Assembly: GCA_902767285.1 (NCBI GenBank)
Contig: CACXHC010000208.1
Location: 1-14,063 of the forward strand
Reading direction: 5' to 3'
Source: an uncultured Ruminococcus sp.
GTDB lineage: Bacteria; Bacillota; Clostridia; Oscillospirales; Acutalibacteraceae
Length of the DNA: 14,063 nucleotides
The notes under the pieces are model-generated. The model searched no databases. It worked only from the letters and a program-made list of their open reading frames with translations, and was not told the DNA's origin. Each line of letters starts with the position of its first letter. Position 1 is the stretch's first letter. Shown here piece by piece: positions 1 to 7,183 of the stretch. The translations under genes were made by a program, and so were the position numbers.

Positions 1-958
1 CATACATTCGGCAGATATTTTGTAAATCGGGATTTTTTATATTATGAGGAGTATTGGTATTCACGATATTTTCTATTAAATCGCCTTTTTTGCGTAATTT
101 TGCGGCGAAATGCCCCTCTCCGCCGTCCATCGGAAATATCCGTACAGCCTTCTGCATTGACGGTCTGCCAAACGAAACACCGCTGTCAACAAGCTCGAAA
201 TCACTGTGACGGGCAAGAAACTGCTCAATTACATTTTCATTTTCGATATAAGAGAATGTACAAGTTGAATACACCATTTCTCCGCCCTCTTTTAATGCTT
301 GACTCGCACTTTCGAGAATAGCTAACTGACGTTCGGCACACGCTTTGGAATGTTCGGAACTCCACTCTGATATTGCGTTTTCGTCCTTTCTGAACATTCC
401 TTCTCCCGAACAAGGAGCATCAACCAAAATTTTGTCAAAAAATTCGGGGAGATTTCTGCACAAAACTTCGGGATAGCAACTCGACACAACCGCATTTCTG
501 ATTCCCATTCTCTCGATATTCGACAACAGAATGTTCGCACGATTTTTGACAATTTCGTTGCTCCACAAAAGACCTGTTCCGTCAAGCTCGGCGGCGATTT
601 GTGTGGATTTGCCCCCGGGAGCAGCACACAAATCCAATACTCTATCGCCTTTTTTGACATCGAGAACTGTCACCGCTGACATGGCACTCGGCTCTTGCGA
701 ATAAAATGCCCCCGCATGATGAAGAACCATCGATCCGATATTTACATCATGCGGAATATAAAATCCGGTATCACAAAACGGCGTTTCAGTTACTTCAAAA
801 GGCAACAGACTGCACGCTTTTTCAACTGTGCATTTGAGAGTGTTTATGCGAATACCTCTATAATAATTTTCGTTGAATGATTCAATATATTTATCGAAAT
901 CTTCGTCTGAAAGAAGATTTTTCATTTCATCAATAAAGCAAGAAGGTAATTTTTTCAT
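1..958 (-). CDS. rsmF: RsmF-type 16S rRNA m5C methyltransferase, partial (C-terminus beyond window edge)
   Basis: This enzyme would transfer a methyl group from S-adenosylmethionine to C5 of a cytosine in 16S rRNA in the cytoplasm. The frame is open from an ATG at 958 to the window edge, giving 319 codons. An N-terminal domain (residues 1-95) carries the family signature FYSQEPSAM near residue 85. The Rossmann core follows with the SAM loop CAAPGGKSTQ (111-120), motif IV DAPCSGEGMFRK (180-191) and motif VI YSTCTFS (230-236). C183 and C233 would be the release and nucleophile cysteines. GEGHFAAKLRK (281-291) opens the C-terminal region typical of RsmF rather than RsmB. An AAGGAA sequence lies about 12 bases before the ATG. 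It is divergent from the small gene at 1031 with a gap of about 70 bases. The family call is firm, but the exact target cytosine is not known. A frame-shifted open frame inside it is only a shadow. Confidence 0.9.
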   Translation of the reverse strand, partial: MKKLPSCFIDEMKNLLSDEDFDKYIESFNENYYRGIRINTLKCTVEKACSLLPFEVTETPFCDTGFYIPHDVNIGSMVLHHAGAFYSQEPSAMSAVTVLDVKKGDRVLDLCAAPGGKSTQIAAELDGTGLLWSNEIVKNRANILLSNIERMGIRNAVVSSCYPEVLCRNLPEFFDKILVDAPCSGEGMFRKDENAISEWSSEHSKACAERQLAILESASQALKEGGEMVYSTCTFSYIENENVIEQFLARHSDFELVDSGVSFGRPSMQKAVRIFPMDGGEGHFAAKLRKKGDLIENIVNTNTPHNIKNPDLQNICRMY

Positions 959-1030
959 ATTATTGTAATATTTCCTTACAGCATAATTTTTTGAACATAC
1001 GGAATAATAATATCAAGCGAGGTGATTAAC

Positions 1031-1198
1031 TTGAGCAAAAAGAAAAATAAAAAGAACTGCGATACAAAAGAATTTACCGCAGTTAAGCCGACAGATTGCG
1101 ATAACAAATCCGATAACTGCAATCAAGACAAGCAAAAACAGCACTCGGAAAAAATGCGTATAACCGATTTGACACTTCGTCCGAATTTTGAAATATAA
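1031..1198 (+). CDS. Small Lys/Asn-rich hypothetical protein (55 aa, TTG start)
   Basis: I do not recognise this protein. It is the only gene supported on the plus strand. The TTG at 1031 is chosen as start because an excellent SD, GAGGTGAT (1019-1026), ends four bases before it; the in-frame GTG at 1022 lies inside that SD and is unlikely to be used. The product has 55 residues with a very basic N-terminus (Lys at 3, 4, 5, 7 and 8), a polar middle with three cysteines (10, 23 and 30) and a more ordinary C-terminus ending in RPNFEI. No membrane segment or signal peptide is seen. The stop lies nine bases before a 15-bp perfect hairpin shared with the convergent LUD gene. The SD, clean stop and terminator placement make a real gene likely. 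The function is unknown. Confidence 0.68.
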   Translation: MSKKKNKKNCDTKEFTAVKPTDCDNKSDNCNQDKQKQHSEKMRITDLTLRPNFEI

Positions 1199-1206
1199 AT
1201 TACAGA

Positions 1207-1244
1207 CACGAATCCGACTGCCCTCTTATGCAGTCGGATTCGTG
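1207..1244. terminator. Hairpin between convergent genes, probable bidirectional terminator
   Basis: Two perfect 15-base arms (1207-1221 and 1230-1244) enclose an 8-base loop. The hairpin starts 9 bases after the stop of the small plus-strand gene and 14 bases after the stop of the LUD gene on the other strand. Neither side has a strong T run; the minus side continues into T-rich sequence. Placement between convergent stops is the main support. Confidence 0.7.
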
Positions 1245-1258
1245 CAAATACATAAAAA

Positions 1259-1900
1259 TCAGTATCCGAGAGATTCGTTTACAATAATAACTTTGATTCT
1301 GTCTTTTTCTCTCTGCTGACCGCTTACAAGATAAGAACAGCAAATTCTCTGCGGACTGTGACAGCCGTCTGACATTTTGGGACACTCCATATTAAGGCTG
1401 ACGCACTTTCCGTTTTTGGAACAATATGTATCAAGCCCGAGTCTTACTGTATTTTTCGGAGCAGCGATAGTTTTAACTCTGTATATTGCTTCATCAAGAT
1501 TCTTAACGATTTTGTTAACTCCAACGACAACTATAACGCTTTTCGGGCCGAATGCGATACTTGAGATTCTGTTTGCGTTACCGTCAACATTATACAACTC
1601 GCCGTTTTCAGTAACCGCATTTGAGCTTGTAAGATACACGTCTGCAAAGAAACCATCTCTGTAAATTTTCTGTTTTTCCTCATCGGTTTTGCACTTGCTT
1701 CTGTCAAGATATTTGTAATTACCGTTGGATACCAAATCAACAGCACCTATTTCGGCAATCGTAACCGAACCGCCGTGCGTTACAACCGAGCCTTCGGGAA
1801 TAAGCGTTTTTACAAGTTCCAACGCCTCTTGACTGTTTTCGCAATAATAAGGTTTCATGTTATTTTTTTCAAGATTTTTCATCAAAATTTCAAGTTCCAT
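1259..1900 (-). CDS. LUD-domain protein (lactate utilization / DUF162 family)
   Basis: This is a 213-residue protein of the LUD family, related to LutC/YkgG. Members are linked to lactate utilization, but stand-alone clostridial forms have no proven reaction. Family landmarks are VVTHGGSVTIAEIG (39-52), DVYLTSSNAVTENGELYNVDG (87-107), FGPKSVIVVVGVNKIV (117-132) and a cysteine-rich C-terminal region (Cys 160, 166, 173, 180, 187 and 188) that could bind metal or an Fe-S cluster. It ends with a family-typical RIKVIIVNESLGY. The ATG at 1900 has SD GGGAG about 9 bases upstream, overlapping the stop of mgtE (1915-1917). The two genes are therefore very probably co-transcribed and translationally coupled. 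The ATG at residue 7 is an alternative start but has a poorer SD. No LutA or LutB partner is visible here. Confidence 0.9.
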   Translation of the reverse strand: MELEILMKNLEKNNMKPYYCENSQEALELVKTLIPEGSVVTHGGSVTIAEIGAVDLVSNGNYKYLDRSKCKTDEEKQKIYRDGFFADVYLTSSNAVTENGELYNVDGNANRISSIAFGPKSVIVVVGVNKIVKNLDEAIYRVKTIAAPKNTVRLGLDTYCSKNGKCVSLNMECPKMSDGCHSPQRICCSYLVSGQQREKDRIKVIIVNESLGY

Positions 1901-1914
1901 TTTAAAAACTCCCT

Positions 1915-3324
1915 CTATATATGCAACAGAATCGTTGCAATTCTGAAATATATTACCAGCGATACGGCATCAACAAGCGTTGTGATGAACGGACTCGCCA
2001 TAACAGCCGGGTCAAATCCGATTTTTTGAGCGATAATCGGAAGCGAACAGCCGATCACCTTTGCACAAACTACCGTTGCAACAAGCGTTATACAAACAAC
2101 AAACGCAACCTGTACTGTTATTTCGCTGTGACCCAAAATCATTCTGTCAATCGTGAGCAGTTTCAAAAAATTCGCCGTCGCTAAAGTAGAACCACACAGC
2201 AGTGCGACTCGAATTTCTTTCCAAACTACTTTCGGCAAATCGGAAAATTCTATATCATTAAGAGATAGGCTTCGGATAACCGTAACAGATGCCTGACTTC
2301 CGCTGTTTCCGCCCGTATCCATCAGCATTGGTATAAACGATGTCAATATAACGAACTTAGCCAATGCCTCTTCAAATGATGTAATTATCATACCTGTGAA
2401 TGTCGCCGAAATCATGAGGAGCAGAAGCCACGGAATACGCTTTTTCCATAACTCAAGAGGATTCATTCTCGTATACGGCTTATCAGTCGGCGAGATAGCC
2501 GCCATCTTTTCGATGTCCTCCGTAACCTCGTCCTGCATAACGTCCATAATATCATCAAACGTTACTATACCGACAAGACGGTTTTCATTATCAACAACGG
2601 GCATGGCGAGAAAGTCGTATTTGGAAAACATATTTGCAACTTCTTCTCGGTCATCCGTTGTGCGAACGCTTATTACATTGGTTTCCATTATATCGCTGAT
2701 TTTATCGTGATAATCTGCAACAAGCAATTCTTTTACGGTAACAAGCCCTATGAGTTTTCGGTTATCGTCACGAACATAGCAAGTATAAATTGTTTCTTTA
2801 TCGAGAGCAGTTCTTCTGATACGTCTGAATGACTCCTCAACTGTGAGGTCTTTTTTTAAATCGACATACTCGGGAGTCATTATAGAACCCGCACTGTCCT
2901 TAGGATAATTTAGGAGTTTATTTATTTCTTCACGCATATCGGGGGCAGCGTGTTTGAGGATTCTTTTAACAACAGATGCCGGCATTTCCTCAATAATATC
3001 AACAGTATCGTCAAGATAAAGCTCGTCAAACACTTCTTTCAGTTCTTTATCGCTAAAAGATGCAATAAGTACCTCTCTTGTATCGCCTTCTATATGAACA
3101 AAGACCTCGCTTGCAAGCTCCTTGGGAAGTATTCTGAAAACTATTGGCAAATTTCTCTCGGGAAGTTCCTCCATAAGTTCGGCTATATCCGCCGGATTCA
3201 TATCAACAAGAAACAATTTCAGTTCCGAGTATTTTCGTTCGGAAATATAATTTATTGCTTTTTCGGCAAGTTCCTCTATATCGGGTTTGTTCTCTGAAAC
3301 GTCTGTGTCTTTTGAATCGTTCAA
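1915..3324 (-). CDS. mgtE: Magnesium transporter MgtE
   Basis: MgtE is a Mg2+-selective, Mg2+-gated channel of the cytoplasmic membrane that works as a dimer. The 469 residues show the expected order: an N-terminal superhelical sensor domain (about 15-135), two CBS domains (about 145-205 and 210-265), a connecting helix and five membrane segments (about 295-469). The pore signature PMLMDTGGNSGSQAS lies near residues 332-346, and the acidic ion-site motif FDPAVMASP begins near 437. I place the start at TTG 3324 because SD GGGAGGTG (3338-3331) lies at ideal spacing; the in-frame GTG at 3333 is part of that SD and would add three residues. A TTGACA-N17-TAAACT promoter lies upstream. The transcript leader would be only about 65 bases, too short for an M-box riboswitch, so control probably comes through the protein itself. 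The downstream LUD gene is coupled. Confidence 0.96.
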   Translation of the reverse strand: MNDSKDTDVSENKPDIEELAEKAINYISERKYSELKLFLVDMNPADIAELMEELPERNLPIVFRILPKELASEVFVHIEGDTREVLIASFSDKELKEVFDELYLDDTVDIIEEMPASVVKRILKHAAPDMREEINKLLNYPKDSAGSIMTPEYVDLKKDLTVEESFRRIRRTALDKETIYTCYVRDDNRKLIGLVTVKELLVADYHDKISDIMETNVISVRTTDDREEVANMFSKYDFLAMPVVDNENRLVGIVTFDDIMDVMQDEVTEDIEKMAAISPTDKPYTRMNPLELWKKRIPWLLLLMISATFTGMIITSFEEALAKFVILTSFIPMLMDTGGNSGSQASVTVIRSLSLNDIEFSDLPKVVWKEIRVALLCGSTLATANFLKLLTIDRMILGHSEITVQVAFVVCITLVATVVCAKVIGCSLPIIAQKIGFDPAVMASPFITTLVDAVSLVIYFRIATILLHI

Positions 3325-3330
3325 ACCAAA

Positions 3331-3338
3331 CACCTCCC
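3331..3338 (-). promoter_or_regulatory. Shine-Dalgarno of mgtE that decides a TTG start
   Basis: GGGAGGTG is a near-perfect match to the 16S rRNA 3' end. It overlaps the GTG at 3333-3331, so that codon cannot easily act as start, and lies eight bases from the TTG at 3324. Confidence 0.75.
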
Positions 3339-3396
3339 AAAAAATAATAATCTCCCACCCAATATAAGACAGGAGATGTATGCAATTTATACTATT

Positions 3397-3425
3397 AGTT
3401 TAACCCGAAAAGGGGTATTTGTCAA
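3397..3425 (-). promoter_or_regulatory. Sigma-70-type promoter of mgtE-LUD
   Basis: On the minus strand the -35 TTGACA (3425-3420) and the -10 TAAACT (3402-3397) are separated by exactly 17 bases. The -35 matches consensus 6/6 and the -10 matches 4/6. It begins 13 bases after the stop of the lipoprotein gene, so mgtE can be transcribed on its own. Confidence 0.7.
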
Positions 3426-3437
3426 TATTTAATTTGT

Positions 3438-4841
3438 TTAATCTTCGTCATAATCACCATAATCGGCATTATCCTCATAATCATTATCAATATTTCCGTT
3501 ATCATCATTATCAAAATTTTCGTTATCATAATTATCGTTGTTAATTTCGGAAATTTCGTTATTGTCGTCCTCATCCGAGTGTTCAATAACGCCGACTTGA
3601 TTATTTATTCCTACATCATAGATATACTCGATAGTATCGGTATCTTTATCCGAAGATTTCAATTTATCCGTATTAGAATCCGAATCGGTTTCAGAATCAG
3701 AATCGGGGGCGTCATCTTTCAAAGAACCATGTGTTGCCTGTGTACGAAGTGTTTCTATTGAATAAACTCTCGTATCCGTAACAGGAAAAGTATTCATAAC
3801 ATAGATGACGTCTGTTATGCCGAACTCTTTTATCATTTCGATGAGATTTGCTTCAGTGTAAGTGTAGGAAACAACATATATTTCGCTGAAAGAGCTTGTA
3901 AGAAACATCGGAAAAAGTGTACCAAACTCATCTTTGACTATCATTACTTTTCGCTCGTTTTGAACATCCGTATCTATTTTGAGAGAGTAATAACCGCCGG
4001 CATAATATCCGTCAAAAAGAGAAGTACTGTTTTCCGAAACTTCACTGTAAAAATTATCGGTAACAAGATATTTGAAATTTTCGTCATAATAGTTTGTGGT
4101 ATATTTTGCCTTGGGTGCGTAAAAAGAAAATTTATCGGGCGTTGCCTGAAAGTCCGAGTATGCCTGAGGGCCGCTTATGTACTGTAAATCACCGATATAA
4201 TCACGGGATTTTGTTGGAGTATATTCCGAAATATCCGCAAATGGAACATCTGCTTTTTTGGCAAAGACTTTCGCCGCATAATATGCCCCCAGCGGAGTCC
4301 ATCGGCTGTCGCTTCTATAATAAATATCCTCGGCATTATGATTTTTCAGAGTTGGGAGAACATCGACTTGTTCAACACCAATAAGCATTTGTTTTACGTT
4401 TTCTATTATCTCCTCTTGACTATCGATTCGATACCTTTCGTTTGCCGGACAATATAATTCACACGCCGAGGGAACTATCATAGAATACATATTGACTTTT
4501 TTGCCCAAAAGCTGTTTTTGAGTATTAAGTTCATTTGCGTAAAACTCAAGGCACCCTTCGCCGAGCATCATTGTATATGTTTCAAGACCTCTTTTTTTTC
4601 CGTCCTGATTCACAACGATTATACTGCCCGACTCATAACTTTCGGCATTTTCTTTATCATAATCCTTATGTTCTCCAATATCTGTATCTTCCTCAATTTT
4701 CGGAGATTCGCTTTCAGTATCGGATTGACTCTGCACAACTTCGGCAACAGACGAAGTTTCGGTTTTGCCGTTGTTGCTGCATCCTGTCATCAAAATACAT
4801 ATTGCCGACACACAGCAAGCAAATCTATAAAATTTTCTCAT
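3438..4841 (-). CDS. DHHW-like (SGNH/AlgX-type) lipoprotein with lost catalytic residues and acidic tail
   Basis: This is a predicted exported lipoprotein of 467 residues. A signal peptide ends in the lipobox LMTGC, so Cys21 would be lipidated. The middle part matches the DHHW family, related to AlgX/AlgJ-type SGNH folds: an NMYSMIVPSACELY stretch (117-130), YYRSDSRWTPLGAYYA (174-189) and VMIVKDEFGTLFPMFL (299-314). In the family the second block usually reads DHHW and the third carries a Ser after the Asp. Here the His is Arg (DSRW) and the Ser is Glu (KDEFG), so an acyltransfer or esterase activity is doubtful. From about residue 375 to the end the protein is a low-complexity Asp/Asn/Ser/Glu tail, strongly negative. 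The ATG at 4841 is chosen over GTG 4850 because SD GGGGGTG (4854-4848) covers the latter. The start lies two bases after the PPTase stop, so the pair is coupled. The function may be structural binding at the cell surface. Confidence 0.85.
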   Translation of the reverse strand: MRKFYRFACCVSAICILMTGCSNNGKTETSSVAEVVQSQSDTESESPKIEEDTDIGEHKDYDKENAESYESGSIIVVNQDGKKRGLETYTMMLGEGCLEFYANELNTQKQLLGKKVNMYSMIVPSACELYCPANERYRIDSQEEIIENVKQMLIGVEQVDVLPTLKNHNAEDIYYRSDSRWTPLGAYYAAKVFAKKADVPFADISEYTPTKSRDYIGDLQYISGPQAYSDFQATPDKFSFYAPKAKYTTNYYDENFKYLVTDNFYSEVSENSTSLFDGYYAGGYYSLKIDTDVQNERKVMIVKDEFGTLFPMFLTSSFSEIYVVSYTYTEANLIEMIKEFGITDVIYVMNTFPVTDTRVYSIETLRTQATHGSLKDDAPDSDSETDSDSNTDKLKSSDKDTDTIEYIYDVGINNQVGVIEHSDEDDNNEISEINNDNYDNENFDNDDNGNIDNDYEDNADYGDYDED

Positions 4842-4843
4842 TA

Positions 4844-5446
4844 TCAACACCCCCGTAAACTTAATGCAAGCACGAAATCATCATAATCTTTAACAAGATA
4901 AAAGCCATCTTTATTCGATGTTTTTTCAGCAAACGAAAAATTTATTTTGTTCATAGGAAACGACAGCCCCATGCCTATACATTTAACATAGCTTTCTTTT
5001 AAAGTCCACAGCCTGATAAAAGCTCTGTTTTTGTCATCAGAATTTGCTATATACTCCAATTCTGTACTATCGCATATTTTGCGTATAAGACCGTATTTCA
5101 CCGATTTTATTATCTGCACATCAACCCCGATACTGCACTTTCCGACCGCTACGGCAACGTAATCTCCGCTATGACTTACATTAAAACAAATATTGCTGTT
5201 TTCAAAATAAGGCTTGCCAAAATCTCCTTTTTTGATATGCAGATTATCTGTATTTTCAGAGAATTTATCGTTAACGGCATATTTCAGTAAATTTAGACCG
5301 TTTGCACTTTCGGACTGCTTGCGTGTTCCTCTTTCGGTACTATATTCAAATTTTTCTATATAAACAGTTGTATCTCTCAGCAAATCTTCGTTATTGCCAA
5401 AGCAGATAAAATCGCCTTTATTTTTAAGCAAATCAATTTTTATCAT
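4844..5446 (-). CDS. 4'-phosphopantetheinyl transferase, Sfp-type
   Basis: This enzyme would move the phosphopantetheine arm of coenzyme A onto a Ser of a carrier protein (ACP or PCP). The 200 residues carry the family blocks GKPYF (77-81), FNVSHSGDYVAVAV (88-101), SIGVDVQ (105-111) and RLWTLKESYVKCIGMGLS (145-162). The Mg2+ ligands align as D109 and E151, the same numbers as nearby ligands in Sfp; the position of the third ligand, usually Glu, is Gln111. The ATG at 5446 overlaps the end of rqcH by 14 bases and has a poor SD, so translation probably depends on ribosomes finishing rqcH. No polyketide or peptide synthetase gene is in view. Whether it serves fatty acid synthesis (as the only holo-ACP synthase) or secondary metabolism cannot be decided here. 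Confidence 0.92.
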   Translation of the reverse strand: MIKIDLLKNKGDFICFGNNEDLLRDTTVYIEKFEYSTERGTRKQSESANGLNLLKYAVNDKFSENTDNLHIKKGDFGKPYFENSNICFNVSHSGDYVAVAVGKCSIGVDVQIIKSVKYGLIRKICDSTELEYIANSDDKNRAFIRLWTLKESYVKCIGMGLSFPMNKINFSFAEKTSNKDGFYLVKDYDDFVLALSLRGC

Positions 5447-7163
5447 TTGGATTCACATACACCGTTTTATTTTTTACGAATATTACAGAGCCGGGTCTTG
5501 ATCCCTGCGGTTTGCTGACGTTTCTTACTAATGTATAATCTACCGGTACTTGCGAACCCTCTCTCGCTTTGCTGTAATAAGCCGCAATTGATGCAGTTTT
5601 TATTATTACTTCGCTGCTTGGATTTCTGCCGTCCGTTACAAGAATCGTGTGCGAACCGGGAATATCTTTCACATGAAACCAAATATCGTTTTTAGATGCT
5701 TTTTTTAGAGTAAGCTCATCATTTTGACGATTATTTCTTCCAACAAGAATTTTGAATCCGTCAACTTCAAATTCTATCGGCGGAAGCGGTTTTGGCTCTT
5801 TGGACTTGCTTGTTTTATTCGCTTTCATGTATCCTGTCGAAACGAGTTCCGCACGAATTTCGGCAAGTTCCCTTTCGGACTCGGCTCTCGAAAGCTCATC
5901 AAAAACATTATCAAGATATTCAAGTTCCTTTTGAGCAATTTCTATCTGCTCAGTAAGAATTTTTTCGGCGGTCTTTGCTTTTCGATATTCTTTGTAATAT
6001 TTCTGTGCGTTTTGAGATGGTGTTTTGGATACATCAAGTTTAACTCTGATAATTTTTTGATTATCGTAATAATTTTCTAAATCTGCGTACGGCATACCTT
6101 TTTCGAGTTTATAAAGATTTGCTTGTATAAGATCTCCGCATATTCTCAAATATTCTCTGTCGCCACATTGTTTTAGTTCGATTTTTTGAGAATTGATTTT
6201 TCTGACGATTCGTTCGGATGCCGTTGTTATCAGCTTCAAAATTTGTTGAGATTTAGCTTTCATGCGTTCAATCTTATCTCGCTCAAAATAGAAACTGTCG
6301 AGCATATCCGAAAAGCTATCTGCTTTTTTCACCGAATAAAAAGAACCGTACTGATCTATTGGCATGAATGACATATCTTTAGGTTTATTGTTTTCGTCAT
6401 AAATGCAAAAAGGAGAACCGTTAAGACTGCGAACATCATTCATTAATTTTTCGATATAGTAATTAAGCCGGTTTTTATACTGCGAATTGAGCATATTTGC
6501 ACAAATCTCAGAGCCGTTTGTAATTCGATATTCAATTTCACGGCTGATAATGGGCGATATTCCCAGCACCGTATTTAAAATAGCCTTGCCGAGTTTTTCG
6601 TTGCTTGAAACTATTCCGGCAACGATTTCTTCTTTTGTATTATCAAGGAGCGATAATTTGTTTTGACTCGGCGGAAGGGTGTATTTTATGCCGGGCAAAA
6701 CTATTCTTTGAGTAGTCATGCCTATATCGACACGCTTTAAAGCTTCAATTATAGTCTGCTCTCCGTCAATAAAAATAACATTGCTGTATCGTCCCATTAT
6801 TTCGCAGACAAGAGTATATTTTACATTGTCGCCGAGTTCGTTGACTGCATCGAAATCTATAAAAATGATTCTTTCAAGACTCGGCTGACGCACATCAGAA
6901 ATTTTTGAACCGCAGAGTTTTTTTCTGAGAAGCATACACAGCATAGGAGGGGTTAGCGGATTTTCGGGAGCTGATTGTGTAAAATTTACACGGGGGGAGT
7001 TTGCTCTTGTGCTGATGAGCAGTTTTCGACTGCCTTCGAATGTTCTCAGTGCGATAACTAATTCATCTTTGTTCGGCTGATGTATTTGAGAAACTCGGCT
7101 TCCGCAAAGCGAATTTTTCAATTCATCGCTCAAAAATCTAACAAAAACTCCATCTAAAGCCAC
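5433..7163 (-). CDS. rqcH: Ribosome quality control protein RqcH (NFACT family)
   Basis: RqcH binds stalled 50S subunits carrying peptidyl-tRNA, recruits tRNA-Ala and adds C-terminal alanine tails that mark the chain for degradation. The family also appears as fibronectin-binding protein A (Fbp/YloA). The 576 residues include an NFACT-N domain with ENPLTPPMLCMLLRKKL (67-83) and EIMGRYSNVIFID near 125, a long helical coiled-coil region (about 290-450) and an NFACT-R domain (about 462-570) containing NDIWFHVKDIPGSH. The residue pair at 97-98 is Glu-Arg, where B. subtilis RqcH has the functional Asp-Arg. The start is GTG at 7163 with SD AAAGGAG nine bases upstream. It follows rlmH by 20 bases and overlaps the PPTase gene by 14. 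No signal peptide is visible, in line with a cytosolic role. Confidence 0.94.
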   Translation of the reverse strand: MALDGVFVRFLSDELKNSLCGSRVSQIHQPNKDELVIALRTFEGSRKLLISTRANSPRVNFTQSAPENPLTPPMLCMLLRKKLCGSKISDVRQPSLERIIFIDFDAVNELGDNVKYTLVCEIMGRYSNVIFIDGEQTIIEALKRVDIGMTTQRIVLPGIKYTLPPSQNKLSLLDNTKEEIVAGIVSSNEKLGKAILNTVLGISPIISREIEYRITNGSEICANMLNSQYKNRLNYYIEKLMNDVRSLNGSPFCIYDENNKPKDMSFMPIDQYGSFYSVKKADSFSDMLDSFYFERDKIERMKAKSQQILKLITTASERIVRKINSQKIELKQCGDREYLRICGDLIQANLYKLEKGMPYADLENYYDNQKIIRVKLDVSKTPSQNAQKYYKEYRKAKTAEKILTEQIEIAQKELEYLDNVFDELSRAESERELAEIRAELVSTGYMKANKTSKSKEPKPLPPIEFEVDGFKILVGRNNRQNDELTLKKASKNDIWFHVKDIPGSHTILVTDGRNPSSEVIIKTASIAAYYSKAREGSQVPVDYTLVRNVSKPQGSRPGSVIFVKNKTVYVNPNDKN

Positions 7164-7183
7164 TTATTTAATCTCCTTTACTG

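Noticed and set aside
322..660. Open frame of 112 codons on the minus strand
   Set aside because: It is the rsmF region read in another frame; the true frame carries all methyltransferase motifs and runs from 958 to the edge.
3325..3437. M-box or other Mg2+ riboswitch before mgtE
   Set aside because: The promoter at 3397-3425 leaves a leader of only about 65 bases, too short for an M-box, and no such fold is visible.
3438..3560. CRISPR-like or tandem repeat array
   Set aside because: The repetitive AT-rich DNA is explained by the Asp/Asn-rich protein tail; there are no regular repeats with unique spacers.
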